Shown: piece by piece, positions 1 through 10,167 of the stretch
Position numbering within the stretch: the first letter of the stretch is position 1
Layout of the letters: each line of letters starts with the position of its first letter
Origin: Vreelandella rituensis
GTDB lineage: Bacteria > Pseudomonadota > Gammaproteobacteria > Pseudomonadales > Halomonadaceae
Length of the DNA: 64,000 nt
Direction: 5' to 3'
NCBI RefSeq assembly: GCF_003336665.1
Contig: NZ_QPIJ01000006.1
Coordinates: 42,132-106,131 of the forward strand
Position numbers and translations under genes: made by a program
Notes under the pieces: generated by a model
Seen by the model: the letters and a program-made list of their open reading frames with translations, nothing else
The model's database searches: none
What the model was told of the DNA's origin: nothing

Positions 1-172
1 GCACTTGGCCTTTTTTGACCTTGCCGCGCGGAATAGCTTCCTTCACCGTTACTTTGATGACATCACCAATACGAGCGTAGCGACGGTGTGAACCGCCTAA
101 CACCTTGATGCATTGCACCCGGCGCGCTCCGCTGTTGTCGGCGACATCCAGCATTGTCTGAGTCTGAATCAT
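1..172 (-). CDS. rplN: 50S ribosomal protein L14, N-terminal part (cut by window edge)
   Basis: The first 57 codons of L14 are read leftward from an ATG at 172. The start ([18 protein letters not shown]) and the stretch [19 protein letters not shown] are typical of L14, which binds 23S rRNA and contacts the 30S subunit at an intersubunit bridge. It follows rpsQ by about 50 bp, which is the S10/spc operon junction order of gammaproteobacteria. The gene continues beyond position 1, so the C-terminus and the rest of the spc operon are outside the window. Confidence 0.95.
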   Translation of the reverse strand, partial: MIQTQTMLDVADNSGARRVQCIKVLGGSHRRYARIGDVIKVTVKEAIPRGKVKKGQV

Positions 173-222
173 CGGTTTTCTCCAAACCTAATCTGACTGC
201 ACTGGTTTCACAGACCTGGGCG

Positions 223-483
223 TTAGCCCTTCGCCTGCTCAACCACCTCGACGAGCGACCAAGCTTTTTTCTTGGAAAGCGGACGGCATTCCTGTATGGA
301 AACCGTATCGCCTGCCTTCGCCTGGTTCGTTTCATCATGGGCGTGCAGCTTGGTGGAGCGCTTTACGTATTTTCCGTAGATCGGGTGACGCTCACGACGC
401 TCGATCATTACAACGATGGACTTGTCCATCTTGTCGCTCACCACCTTGCCGGTGAGCGTCCGGGTTTTTTTCTCTTCGGCCAT
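223..483 (-). CDS. rpsQ: 30S ribosomal protein S17
   Basis: An 86-residue protein starting [20 protein letters not shown], the normal length and N-terminus of bacterial S17. S17 is a primary 16S rRNA-binding protein of the 30S subunit. The conserved core with [10 protein letters not shown] and [11 protein letters not shown] is present. It lies 1 bp after the rpmC stop in the last part of the S10 operon, so translation is probably coupled to rpmC. Confidence 0.97.
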   Translation of the reverse strand: MAEEKKTRTLTGKVVSDKMDKSIVVMIERRERHPIYGKYVKRSTKLHAHDETNQAKAGDTVSIQECRPLSKKKAWSLVEVVEQAKG

Positions 484-484
484 C

Positions 485-676
485 TCAGTCCCCTGCCTTC
501 TCGTTAAGCACAGTCTTCACGCGGGCGATATCCCGACGGACCTGCTTGAGCAGATGAGTCTGGCTGAGTTGGCCGGTGGCCTTCTGCATGCGCAGGTTGA
601 ACTGCTCGCGGAGGAGTTCGAGGAGCTGCTCACGCAGTTCGCCGACTGACTTTTCACGAATTTCGTTGGCTATCAT
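485..676 (-). CDS. rpmC: 50S ribosomal protein L29
   Basis: A 63-residue protein, [20 protein letters not shown], ending VLNEKAGD, matching the length and pattern of L29 (a two-helix protein near the peptide exit tunnel). I choose the ATG at 676, which overlaps the rplP stop as TGATG. A GTG one codon upstream is in frame, but L29 normally starts at this position. It sits between rplP and rpsQ, the standard S10 operon order. Confidence 0.96.
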   Translation of the reverse strand: MIANEIREKSVGELREQLLELLREQFNLRMQKATGQLSQTHLLKQVRRDIARVKTVLNEKAGD

Positions 677-1089
677 CACATCACCGTCCGTTTCGCAAAG
701 GTGGTGGATATGGGCATCTTCTGTGCAGCGAGAGTGAACGCTTCACGCGCCAACTCTTCCGAAACACCTTCGATCTCATACAGGACCCGACCCGGCTGGA
801 TCTGGGCTACCCAGTACTCGACCGAGCCTTTCCCTTTACCCATACGAACTTCGAGCGGCTTCTTGGAAATCGGCTTATCAGGGAAGACGCGGATCCAAAT
901 CTTGCCGCCACGCTTAACGTGACGGGTGATCGCACGACGGCCGGCTTCGATCTGGCGCGCAGTAACGCGGCCGCGACCGGTAGCCTTGAGGCCGTATTCC
1001 CCGAAGCTGATCTTGCTTCCGCGATGCGCCAGACCACGGTTGCGGCCTTTCATCATCTTGCGGAATTTCATGCGCTTGGGCTGTAACAT
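676..1089 (-). CDS. rplP: 50S ribosomal protein L16
   Basis: A 137-residue protein starting [19 protein letters not shown] with the conserved [14 protein letters not shown] block, which is diagnostic of L16. L16 organises 23S rRNA around the A site and the peptidyl-transferase centre. Its stop codon overlaps the rpmC start, and it begins 15 bp after rpsC. Length is one residue more than the E. coli protein. Nothing unusual is seen. Confidence 0.97.
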   Translation of the reverse strand: MLQPKRMKFRKMMKGRNRGLAHRGSKISFGEYGLKATGRGRVTARQIEAGRRAITRHVKRGGKIWIRVFPDKPISKKPLEVRMGKGKGSVEYWVAQIQPGRVLYEIEGVSEELAREAFTLAAQKMPISTTFAKRTVM

Positions 1090-1104
1090 CGACTCGCTCT
1101 CCCC

Positions 1105-1803
1105 TTACCTGGAACCTTTCTTCTTGGGCGCGTTGCCGGCAGGCTGTTTGGCCTTGGCACGTACTTCCTCGATACCACCGAGGATTTCACCCTTGAAGAT
1201 CCACACTTTGACGCCGATAACGCCATAGGTGGTGTGAGCTTCGTAAGTGGCGTAGTCGATATCCGCACGCAGAGTATGCAGCGGAACACGACCTTCGCGG
1301 TACCATTCGGTACGTGCGATTTCAGCACCACCAAGACGACCAGACAGCTGAATCTTGATGCCACCGGCACCCAGACGCATGGCGTTCTGCACCGCGCGCT
1401 TCATCGCACGACGGAACATGACGCGACGCTCAAGCTGACCCGCTACGTTAGCAGCGACTAGCTTGGCATCCAGCTCCGGCTTGCGAACTTCTTCAATGTT
1501 CACATGCACCGGCACACCCATCATCTGGGTAAGGTCACGGCGCAGACGATCGACATCTTCGCCCTTCTTGCCGATCACAATACCCGGACGGGCGGTGTGA
1601 ATGGTGATGCGAGCATTGTTCGCCGGACGCTCGATGTGAATACGGCTCACGGAGGCGTTTTTTAGACGCTCCTCCAGAAAGCTGCGCACTACGAGATCGT
1701 TATTGAGCTTATCGGCGTAAGCGCCGCGCTCAGCATACCAGACAGAAGCATGGTCTTTCACAATGCCTAGTCGGATGCCTGTTGGATTGACTTTTTGACC
1801 CAT
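1105..1803 (-). CDS. rpsC: 30S ribosomal protein S3
   Basis: A 232-residue protein starting [13 protein letters not shown], the canonical S3 N-terminus. The KH-type RNA-binding segment around [15 protein letters not shown] is present, and the C-terminal domain ends in a basic tail. S3 forms part of the mRNA entry channel of the 30S subunit and its helicase site. The open frame extends 15 codons further upstream, but those residues are not S3-like, so the ATG at 1803 is used. It follows rplV by 11 bp. Confidence 0.97.
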   Translation of the reverse strand: MGQKVNPTGIRLGIVKDHASVWYAERGAYADKLNNDLVVRSFLEERLKNASVSRIHIERPANNARITIHTARPGIVIGKKGEDVDRLRRDLTQMMGVPVHVNIEEVRKPELDAKLVAANVAGQLERRVMFRRAMKRAVQNAMRLGAGGIKIQLSGRLGGAEIARTEWYREGRVPLHTLRADIDYATYEAHTTYGVIGVKVWIFKGEILGGIEEVRAKAKQPAGNAPKKKGSR

Positions 1804-1814
1804 CTGGTCGACTC

Positions 1815-2147
1815 CTACTTCTCGGCTACCTTGACGGTGATGTGGCAAGTGCGCTTCAGAATGCGATCCGCACGGCCCTTGGCGCGCGGACGGATGCGCT
1901 TGAGCGTCATACCCTCATCGACGCAGATGGTCGAGACACGCAGCTCGTCGATATCCATGCCGTCGTTTTCTTCCGCGTTTGCAATGGCGGACTGAAGCAC
2001 TTTCTTGACTAGCTTGGCGGCCTTCTTCGGTGAGAAGGTCAGCAGGTCGAGTGCTTGGGCGACCGGTTTACCGCGCACCTGGTCAGCCACCAAACGGGCC
2101 TTCTGGGCGGATAAACGAGCGCCACGCAGCTTAGCTGTGACTTCCAT
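1815..2147 (-). CDS. rplV: 50S ribosomal protein L22
   Basis: A 110-residue protein starting [20 protein letters not shown], with the C-terminal beta-hairpin region ([20 protein letters not shown]) that lines the peptide exit tunnel and is the usual site of macrolide-resistance changes. Length equals E. coli L22, so no hairpin deletion is seen. It lies between rpsS and rpsC in the S10 operon. Confidence 0.97.
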   Translation of the reverse strand: MEVTAKLRGARLSAQKARLVADQVRGKPVAQALDLLTFSPKKAAKLVKKVLQSAIANAEENDGMDIDELRVSTICVDEGMTLKRIRPRAKGRADRILKRTCHITVKVAEK

Positions 2148-2165
2148 CTCTCAATCCTCTTTGGC

Positions 2166-2441
2166 TTACCGTTTGGCTTTCTTGTCCGCCGCATGCCCAC
2201 GGTAAGTGCGGGTGGCAGCGAATTCGCCCAGCTTGTGGCCAACCATTTCCTCGGAGACGTGCACCGGGACGTGTTGGCGACCGTTATGGACTGCAATGGT
2301 GAGACCTACCATGTTCGGTAGAATCATGGAGCGACGCGACCAGGTCTTGATCGGTTTGCGATCGCTCTTCTCCACTGCAACCTCAACCTTCTTTAAAAGA
2401 TGAAGGTCAATGAAAGGACCTTTCTTTAGTGAACGTGGCAC
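2166..2441 (-). CDS. rpsS: 30S ribosomal protein S19
   Basis: A 91-residue protein with the classic N-terminus [19 protein letters not shown] and the block [25 protein letters not shown]19 sits in the 30S head near the A site and bridges to the 50S subunit. The start codon is GTG (the complement reads CAC at 2439-2441). Spacing to rplB (23 bp) and rplV (18 bp) fits the S10 operon. Confidence 0.96.
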   Translation of the reverse strand: MPRSLKKGPFIDLHLLKKVEVAVEKSDRKPIKTWSRRSMILPNMVGLTIAVHNGRQHVPVHVSEEMVGHKLGEFAATRTYRGHAADKKAKR

Positions 2442-2464
2442 AGCCGTTACCCCTTAAATGTCTG

Positions 2465-3292
2465 TTACTTGGACTTGCGGCGACGAATGATAAGCTTGTC
2501 GGTGCGCTTGTTCTTGCGAGTCTTGTGACCCTTGGTCGGGACACCCCAGGGTGATACCGGGTGACGGCCACCGCTTGAACGGCCTTCACCACCACCATGC
2601 GGGTGATCTACCGGGTTCATCGCAACACCGCGAACTGTCGGACGCACACCTCTCCAACGCTTCGCACCGGCCTTGCCAAGTTGACGCAGGCTGTGCTCGG
2701 AATTGCCCACTTCACCCAAGGTCGCGCGGCATTCAGCCAGGATCTTGCGCATTTCGCCGGAGCGTAAACGCAGGGTGGCGTAATTACCTTCACGCGCTAC
2801 GAGCTGAGCGCTGGTGCCGGCACTGCGAGCGATTTGCGCGCCCTTGCCCGGTTTGAGCTCGATGCAATGCACCGTGGAACCCAGCGGGATATTACGCAGC
2901 GGCAAGGCATTGCCTTTCTTGATGGCGGCGTTAACACCGGATTCCAGCTTGTCGCCTGCCACTACGCCCTTGGGCGCAATGATGTAACGACGCTCGCCAT
3001 CGGCATACTTGAGCAGCGCAATGTTAGCACTACGGTTCGGGTCGTATTCCAGACGCTCAACGGTGGCGGGAATGCCATCCTTGATACGCTTGAAATCAAC
3101 AATCCGATAGTGCTGACGGTGACCACCGCCCACGTGGCGGGTGGTGATGCGACCGTTGTTGTTACGGCCACCGGACTTGGACTGTTTTTCGAGCAACGGC
3201 GCATAAGCGCGGCCCTTGTACAGCCCATCGCCAACGATCTTGACGACGTGACGACGACCGGCGGATGTGGGTTTGGTCTTGACGATTGCCAT
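2465..3292 (-). CDS. rplB: 50S ribosomal protein L2
   Basis: A 275-residue protein starting [19 protein letters not shown], with the conserved [17 protein letters not shown] segment that contains the histidine near the peptidyl-transferase centre. L2 is a primary 23S rRNA-binding protein required for subunit association. The basic C-terminal tail is intact. It is placed between rplW and rpsS, as usual. Confidence 0.98.
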   Translation of the reverse strand: MAIVKTKPTSAGRRHVVKIVGDGLYKGRAYAPLLEKQSKSGGRNNNGRITTRHVGGGHRQHYRIVDFKRIKDGIPATVERLEYDPNRSANIALLKYADGERRYIIAPKGVVAGDKLESGVNAAIKKGNALPLRNIPLGSTVHCIELKPGKGAQIARSAGTSAQLVAREGNYATLRLRSGEMRKILAECRATLGEVGNSEHSLRQLGKAGAKRWRGVRPTVRGVAMNPVDHPHGGGEGRSSGGRHPVSPWGVPTKGHKTRKNKRTDKLIIRRRKSK

Positions 3293-3309
3293 TATCCGTA
3301 CTCCTGCCC

Positions 3310-3606
3310 TTATTCGGCGCCAGAGAAGTCTTCGAGCGTTTCGCCCGCGGCCAGGGTCACATACGCCTTGCGGTAACCCTTGCGTTGGCCGATGCCGTTT
3401 GCAGTACGCTTGGTTTTACCCTTGACGTTCAATACCTGAACGCCACTGACCTTCTTGCCGAATAGAATTTCTACGGCTTTCTTGATCTCGGGCTTGGTGG
3501 CATCAGTTGCCACCTTGAAAACGTACTGGTTACGCTCGGCGGCCATCGCGGCCTTTTCGGTCACGTGTGGTCCAAGCAGAACCTTGAATACGCGTTCCTG
3601 GTTCAT
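3310..3606 (-). CDS. rplW: 50S ribosomal protein L23
   Basis: A 98-residue protein starting [19 protein letters not shown], with the conserved [19 protein letters not shown] stretch. L23 sits at the polypeptide exit site and is the docking point for trigger factor and SRP. Its ATG overlaps the rplD stop by 4 bp (ATGA), consistent with translational coupling. Confidence 0.96.
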   Translation of the reverse strand: MNQERVFKVLLGPHVTEKAAMAAERNQYVFKVATDATKPEIKKAVEILFGKKVSGVQVLNVKGKTKRTANGIGQRKGYRKAYVTLAAGETLEDFSGAE

Positions 3607-4208
3607 GCCAGCTTCTCCTCGAATTTACGTAGGGCGGAGACGGTGACCAGCACCTTGTCGAAGGCAACCAGGCTCACCGGGTCAGCTGCCGCAACATCCA
3701 CCACATCTACATGGGGAAGGTTACGGGCGGCCAGATAGAGCGTCTCGTTGACGTCTTCAGTGACGATCAACACCTTTTCAAGGTTCAGCTCTTTCAGCTT
3801 GGCAGCAACCTGCTTGGTCTTGGGCGCATCAACTGTGAACTCTTCGATGACGACCAGACGCTCTTGACGCACCAGCTCAGACAGGATCGAACGCATTGCC
3901 GCACGGTACATCTTGCGATTGACCTTCTGGCTGTGATCCTGCGGACGTGCCGCGAAGGTCACGCCGCCGCTGCGCCACAGCGGAGAACGGATAGTGCCGG
4001 CACGTGCACGGCCGGTGCCCTTCTGACGCCACGGCTTCTTACCACCACCGCGAACATCAGAACGGTTTTTCTGGGCACGAGTCCCCTGACGGCCACCAGC
4101 CAAATAGGCGGTGACGACCTGGTGAACCAGTGCCTCGTTGAATTCTTTGCCAAAAGTGGCGTCGGCTACTTCAACGGTACCCGCGCCTGCAGCAAGATTC
4201 AGATTCAT
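3603..4208 (-). CDS. rplD: 50S ribosomal protein L4
   Basis: A 201-residue protein, the same length as E. coli L4, with the internal tunnel-loop segment around [22 protein letters not shown]4 contributes to the exit tunnel. In E. coli it also represses the S10 operon through a leader hairpin and stabilises antiterminated transcription. The short leader before rpsJ here does not obviously carry that hairpin, so autoregulation by L4 is uncertain in this organism. Confidence 0.97.
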   Translation of the reverse strand: MNLNLAAGAGTVEVADATFGKEFNEALVHQVVTAYLAGGRQGTRAQKNRSDVRGGGKKPWRQKGTGRARAGTIRSPLWRSGGVTFAARPQDHSQKVNRKMYRAAMRSILSELVRQERLVVIEEFTVDAPKTKQVAAKLKELNLEKVLIVTEDVNETLYLAARNLPHVDVVDVAAADPVSLVAFDKVLVTVSALRKFEEKLA

Positions 4209-4223
4209 TGGTAATTATCCCCT

Positions 4224-4862
4224 TCAGCCTGCTTTCACGGCGCTGCGCACGATGACGTCACTACCGGTTGCTCCCGGTACGGCGCCTTTGATCAGCAACA
4301 GATTACGCTCGGCGTCAACACGGACGATTTCGAGGCTCTGAACGGTGCAGCGGACGTTGCCCATCTGACCGGCCATTTTCTTGCCCTTGAAAACGCGACC
4401 TGGTGTTTGACACATGCCGATGGAACCCGGCGCGCGATGCGACAGAGAGTTACCGTGGGTCATGTCCTGGGTACGGAAGTTCCAGCGCTTAACAGCACCC
4501 TGGAAACCTTTACCCTTGGAGGTGCCGGTCACGTCGACCATCTGACCAGCTTCGAAGAGGGATACAGTGAATTCGCCGCCCACCTGGGGAGTTTCGTCAC
4601 CTTCTGTCAGGCGGAACTCCTTCAGCGAACGACCAGCCTCCACACCCGCCTTGGCAAATAGACCTGCCCTGGCTTTGGTAAGGTGCTTGGCTTTGCGGGA
4701 GCCAGTTGTTACCTGAACCGCGGCGTAACCATCGGATTCGACCGATTTCACGCAAGTGATGCGGTTAGGCTCAACTTCAATAACGGTTACAGGCACGGAT
4801 GCGCCATCTTCGGTGAAGACACGAGTCATGCCCGCCTTCTTACCGACTAAACCGATAGTCAT
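4224..4862 (-). CDS. rplC: 50S ribosomal protein L3
   Basis: A 212-residue protein starting [20 protein letters not shown]. The conserved [13 protein letters not shown] and [22 protein letters not shown] blocks form the extension that reaches toward the peptidyl-transferase centre. L3 is one of the first proteins in 50S assembly. A 150-bp gap separates it from rpsJ, somewhat longer than other gaps in this operon. I see no clear promoter in that gap. Confidence 0.97.
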   Translation of the reverse strand: MTIGLVGKKAGMTRVFTEDGASVPVTVIEVEPNRITCVKSVESDGYAAVQVTTGSRKAKHLTKARAGLFAKAGVEAGRSLKEFRLTEGDETPQVGGEFTVSLFEAGQMVDVTGTSKGKGFQGAVKRWNFRTQDMTHGNSLSHRAPGSIGMCQTPGRVFKGKKMAGQMGNVRCTVQSLEIVRVDAERNLLLIKGAVPGATGSDVIVRSAVKAG

Positions 4863-5012
4863 GTTCAGTCTCCTATAGTGTACGGGGCTGTCACCCGCTA
4901 TGGCTGCCCTTTCCAGAGCATTCCACTAGCACATTGTATGGCGCCGTCTCGGCGTGGCGGCTGCTGCTTGGCGTACTGATGCCAGGCGCTGGGCCGCGAG
5001 TGTCTAGTGTGG

Positions 5013-5363
<351 letters not shown>

Positions 5364-5388
5364 CTACCCACGCATTCAAAGGATGCGC

Positions 5389-5417
5389 ATTATAGGCACG
5401 CCAGAAGTGAGTGTCAA
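5389..5417 (-). promoter_or_regulatory. Consensus sigma70 promoter of the S10 operon
   Basis: On the minus strand the sequence reads TTGACA (5417-5412), a 17-bp spacer, then TATAAT (5394-5389). This is a perfect match to the sigma70 consensus in both boxes and spacing. It lies between the tuf terminator and rpsJ. A transcript starting near 5382 would have a leader of only about 58 nt containing a small GACGGC/GCCGTC stem-loop. Confidence 0.85.
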
Positions 5418-5437
5418 ACACTTCACTACCGGTGCGC

Positions 5438-5465
5438 AGAAAAGGGGGCTCAGCTGAGCCCCCTT
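5438..5465 (-). terminator. Rho-independent terminator after tuf (end of str operon)
   Basis: A palindrome with arms AAGGGGGCTCAG and CTGAGCCCCCTT is followed on the minus strand by further T residues (TTTTCT). It sits 20 bp past the tuf stop codon and just upstream of the S10 promoter, so it separates the str and S10 transcription units. Confidence 0.85.
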
Positions 5466-5484
5466 GATCATTCAAGCAACGGTC

Positions 5485-6678
<1,194 letters not shown>

Positions 6679-6706
6679 TGCTATAACCTCTTTACGTTGC
6701 TAACGG

Positions 6707-8830
6707 TTAACCGTTTTGGTTGATGACGGCTTCTACGACGCTGGAGGGCGCCTCGTCGTACTTCGCGAACTCCATAGAGTAGCTCGCACGGCCCTGGGAC
6801 TGAGAACGCAGGTCGGTTGCGTAACCGAACATCTCGCCCAGCGGCACCGTTGCGCGGATGACTTTACCAGCAGAGGAGTCATCCATGCCCTGCACCAGAC
6901 CGCGACGACGGCTCAGGTCACCCATGACGTCACCCATAAATTCTTCGGGGGTCACGACCTCGACCTTCATCACCGGTTCCAGCAGCACGGCCTTGGCTTT
7001 CCTGGCACCTTCTTTGACCGCCATGGAAGAAGCAATCTTGAACGCGGTCTCGTTGGAGTCCACGTCATGGAAGGAACCATCGTACAGCGTGACCTTGACG
7101 TCGATCATCGGGTAACCCGCGATGACCCCGTTCTTCAGCTGCTCGTAAGCCCCTTTTTCAACAGCCGGGATGTATTCCTTGGGAACCACACCACCGACGA
7201 TTTCGTTGACGAACTTGAAGAAGATTTCGTCCTCTCCCTCGCCTTTCTCGGCATAGGTAAGCGGTTCGATGCGCAGGTGCACGTGACCATACTGGCCGCG
7301 ACCACCGGACTGACGAACGAACTTGCCTTCCTGCTCGATGCTACCGCGAATGGTTTCGCGGTAAGCAACCTGCGGCTTACCAATATTGGCTTCGACCTTG
7401 AACTCGCGACGCATACGGTCGACGAGGATATCCAGGTGCAGCTCACCCATACCGGAGATGATGGTCTGCCCGGTTTCTTCGTCGGTCTTGACCTGGAAGG
7501 AGGGGTCTTCCTGAGCGAGCTTGCCCAGCGCCACACCCATCTTTTCCTGGTCAGCCTTGGACTTCGGCTCGACGGCAACCGAGATCACCGGATCAGGGAA
7601 TTCCATACGTTCAAGGACGATCTTGTGATTGATGTCACACAGCGTATCGCCGGTGGTGACATCTTTCATACCGATACAGGCGGCGATATCGCCGGCACGC
7701 ACTTCCTTGATCTCTTCACGCGAGTTGGCATGCATCTGAACGATACGACCGACACGCTCTTTCTTGCTCTTGACCGAATTGAAGACGCCGTCGCCCGAGT
7801 TAAGCACCCCGGAATAGACGCGAATAAAGGTCAGAGTACCCACGAAGGGATCCGTGGCGATCTTGAACGCCAGGGCGGCAAATGGCGCCTCGTCGTTCGC
7901 TTCACGGGTCTCGATGGTGCCGTCCTTATCGTCCAGCTCACCTTCGATGGGCTTGACTTCGGTCGGCGACGGCATGTACTCAATCACGCCATCCAGAACG
8001 GCTTGCACGCCCTTGTTCTTGAAGGCGCTGCCGCAGGTCACCAGAACCACATCGTTGGCCAGAGTACGCGCACGCAGGCCGGACTTGATTTCCTCGACGG
8101 TCAGCTCTACGCCTTCTAGATACTTGTCCATCAGTTCATCAGTGCCTTCAGCGGCAGCTTCGACCATTTCTTCGCGGTACTTCTCAGCGGTGGCCTGAAG
8201 TTCGGCAGGAATATCGACCAGATCATAGGTCATACCCTTGTCGTCTTCATTCCAGAGAATACCCTTCATCTGGATCAGATCGATAACGCCCTTGAAGTCT
8301 TCTTCCGTGCCCCAGTTGATCTGGATCGGCACGGCCTTGGCACCGAGACGCTCCTTGAGCTGCTCGACAACCATGAAGAAGTCAGCACCGGTACGGTCCA
8401 TCTTGTTGACGAACACCATGCGCGGCACTTCGTACTTGTTGGCCTGGCGCCATACCGTTTCGGTCTGCGGCTGCACGCCGGAGGAGCCACACAGCACCAC
8501 CACGGCACCATCGAGCACGCGCAGGGAACGTTCGACTTCGATAGTGAAGTCAACGTGCCCAGGAGTGTCGATGATGTTAATGCGGTGCTCGGGGAACTGC
8601 TTGTTCATACCCTGCCAGAAACAGGTCGTTGCCGCGGAGGTGATAGTGATACCACGCTCCTGCTCCTGCTCCATCCAGTCCATGGTGGCAGCACCATCAT
8701 GAACTTCACCGACCTTGTGGGAAAGGCCGGTATAAAACAGGACGCGCTCGGTCGTAGTGGTTTTACCAGCGTCGACGTGAGCAACGATCCCGATATTGCG
8801 ATAACGGTCAAGTGGTGTCTTGCGAGCCAC
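6707..8830 (-). CDS. fusA: Elongation factor G
   Basis: A 707-residue EF-G, the GTPase that drives ribosomal translocation and, with RRF, ribosome recycling. The P-loop [12 protein letters not shown] (about 17-28), [27 protein letters not shown] and [10 protein letters not shown] motifs are present, followed by domains II-V ending [16 protein letters not shown]. The start codon is GTG (8830), preceded by GGGAG. The gene lies 170 bp after rpsG and 28 bp before tuf. The family also includes EF-G paralogues, but the position in the str operon identifies this as the canonical copy. Confidence 0.98.
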   Translation of the reverse strand: MARKTPLDRYRNIGIVAHVDAGKTTTTERVLFYTGLSHKVGEVHDGAATMDWMEQEQERGITITSAATTCFWQGMNKQFPEHRINIIDTPGHVDFTIEVERSLRVLDGAVVVLCGSSGVQPQTETVWRQANKYEVPRMVFVNKMDRTGADFFMVVEQLKERLGAKAVPIQINWGTEEDFKGVIDLIQMKGILWNEDDKGMTYDLVDIPAELQATAEKYREEMVEAAAEGTDELMDKYLEGVELTVEEIKSGLRARTLANDVVLVTCGSAFKNKGVQAVLDGVIEYMPSPTEVKPIEGELDDKDGTIETREANDEAPFAALAFKIATDPFVGTLTFIRVYSGVLNSGDGVFNSVKSKKERVGRIVQMHANSREEIKEVRAGDIAACIGMKDVTTGDTLCDINHKIVLERMEFPDPVISVAVEPKSKADQEKMGVALGKLAQEDPSFQVKTDEETGQTIISGMGELHLDILVDRMRREFKVEANIGKPQVAYRETIRGSIEQEGKFVRQSGGRGQYGHVHLRIEPLTYAEKGEGEDEIFFKFVNEIVGGVVPKEYIPAVEKGAYEQLKNGVIAGYPMIDVKVTLYDGSFHDVDSNETAFKIASSMAVKEGARKAKAVLLEPVMKVEVVTPEEFMGDVMGDLSRRRGLVQGMDDSSAGKVIRATVPLGEMFGYATDLRSQSQGRASYSMEFAKYDEAPSSVVEAVINQNG

Positions 8831-8886
8831 GGTGAAACTCCCGTTGGTTGGCGATGCGTTGTGAAGCGATGCGTTTCTAGTCAGCA

Positions 8887-8911
8887 GCCGTCATCGCCTG
8901 GCGATGACGGC
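8887..8911. repeat. Perfect inverted repeat in the rpsG-fusA intergenic region
   Basis: The arms GCCGTCATCGCC and GGCGATGACGGC flank a single T, giving a 25-bp palindrome about 57 bp upstream of the fusA start. On RNA it would form a stable hairpin. No U-tract follows, so it is more likely an mRNA-processing or regulatory structure than a terminator. Confidence 0.6.
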
Positions 8912-9001
8912 AGAAGCAGATTCTCGACGCCTGCAGCTTGAAAAGCGCTGCATTTGGAAAATCGCTTTCATTAGAAACGCGACCCCTGAAAAACGCTGCT
9001 C

Positions 9002-9472
9002 TTAGAAACGATAGTGAGAGAAGGCCTTGTTGGCTTCCGCCATACGATGCACGTCTTCACGCTTCTTCACCGCAGAACCTTTACCTTCGGCGGCGTCGAG
9101 CATTTCACCTGCCAGACGCTGCACCATGGTCTTTTCACCGCGACGACGCGCCGCGTCCACCAGCCAACGCATGGCCAGAGCCTGACGGCGAGACGGACGC
9201 ACTTCAACCGGCACCTGGTAAGTCGCACCGCCTACGCGGCGCGACTTCACTTCGACCATGGGCTGGATGGTTTCCAATGCCTTGTCGAAGATTTCCAGCG
9301 GCTCTTCCTTGCTGCGCTCGGCAACCTTGTCAAGCGCACCATAGACGATGCTTTCCGCGACTGATTTCTTGCCACTCACCATCAAATGGTTCATGAACTT
9401 TGCCAGGCGCTCACTTCCGAACTTAGGATCCGGGAGGATTTCGCGTTTGGCTACAATTCTTCTTCTAGGCAT
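9002..9472 (-). CDS. rpsG: 30S ribosomal protein S7
   Basis: A 156-residue protein starting [22 protein letters not shown]7 initiates assembly of the 30S head and contacts E-site tRNA. In E. coli it represses translation of the str operon. The conserved [23 protein letters not shown] block is present. It follows rpsL by 157 bp, in which I see no obvious promoter. Confidence 0.97.
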   Translation of the reverse strand: MPRRRIVAKREILPDPKFGSERLAKFMNHLMVSGKKSVAESIVYGALDKVAERSKEEPLEIFDKALETIQPMVEVKSRRVGGATYQVPVEVRPSRRQALAMRWLVDAARRRGEKTMVQRLAGEMLDAAEGKGSAVKKREDVHRMAEANKAFSHYRF

Positions 9473-9629
9473 GATAAGCCCTCAATTAAGGATCCTTCAG
9501 GTAAACCCGGAACTTAGCGATAGCGCTTATGCTATGCCGCCCGACCTTACTCTTATCAGACCGTCATGTACGTAACGACGAGTTACCGGCATCAAGCGAC
9601 GTTAACCGCTTGCCGCTGGCCATATATCA

Positions 9630-10004
9630 TCAGGATTTCGGGCGTTTGGTACCGTACTTGGAACGGCCCTGCTTACGGCCCTGCACGCCAGAGGTATCCA
9701 AGGCGCCGCGCACGGTGTGATAGCGCACACCGGGCAAATCCTTGACCCTACCGCCGCGAATCAGAACCACGGAGTGTTCCTGAAGATTGTGACCTTCACC
9801 ACCAATGTAGGAAGACACCTCGAAACCGTTGGTCAGGCGCACACGGCAAACCTTACGCAACGCCGAGTTCGGCTTCTTGGGGGTAGTGGTATATACGCGG
9901 GTGCAAACGCCGCGTTTTTGCGGGCAGGCCTGAAGCGCCGGGACATCACTCTTGGTGACAGGGCGCTTGCGCGGCTTGCGCACTAGCTGATTGATTGTTG
10001 CCAT
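9630..10004 (-). CDS. rpsL: 30S ribosomal protein S12
   Basis: A 124-residue protein starting [20 protein letters not shown], the normal S12 start. The frame is open 45 codons further upstream, but that stretch is not S12-like. The decoding-site loops [16 protein letters not shown] and [18 protein letters not shown] carry the usual streptomycin-sensitive lysines. S12 controls decoding accuracy at the A site. It is the first gene of the str operon. Confidence 0.97.
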   Translation of the reverse strand: MATINQLVRKPRKRPVTKSDVPALQACPQKRGVCTRVYTTTPKKPNSALRKVCRVRLTNGFEVSSYIGGEGHNLQEHSVVLIRGGRVKDLPGVRYHTVRGALDTSGVQGRKQGRSKYGTKRPKS

Positions 10005-10081
10005 GGTGTGTAGCTGACTCCAATGGTTGCCTTGCCTTCTAGCAGATGCGGGCGTACCCACCCCACTGTTAAAGGCTGCGC

Positions 10082-10111
10082 ATTCTAATGGCTGACGATA
10101 CCGGTCGTCAA
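10082..10111 (-). promoter_or_regulatory. Probable promoter of the str operon
   Basis: On the minus strand, TTGACG (10111-10106), an 18-bp spacer and TAGAAT (10087-10082) lie about 80 bp upstream of rpsL. They are downstream of a GTTGCCGGCA/TGCCGGCAAC hairpin that follows rpoC. Five of six bases match the consensus in each box. Confidence 0.65.
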
Positions 10112-10113
10112 GC

Positions 10114-10140
10114 GTTGCCGGCAGGTTATATGCCGGCAAC
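10114..10140 (-). terminator. Hairpin downstream of rpoC (possible terminator)
   Basis: Ten-bp arms GTTGCCGGCA and TGCCGGCAAC around a 7-base loop lie 28 bp past the rpoC stop. No run of T follows on the minus strand, so termination would be weak or Rho-assisted. It may instead protect the 3' end of the rpoBC mRNA. Confidence 0.45.
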
Positions 10141-10167
10141 CAACGACCGTCAGGTCAGGGTTTATGC

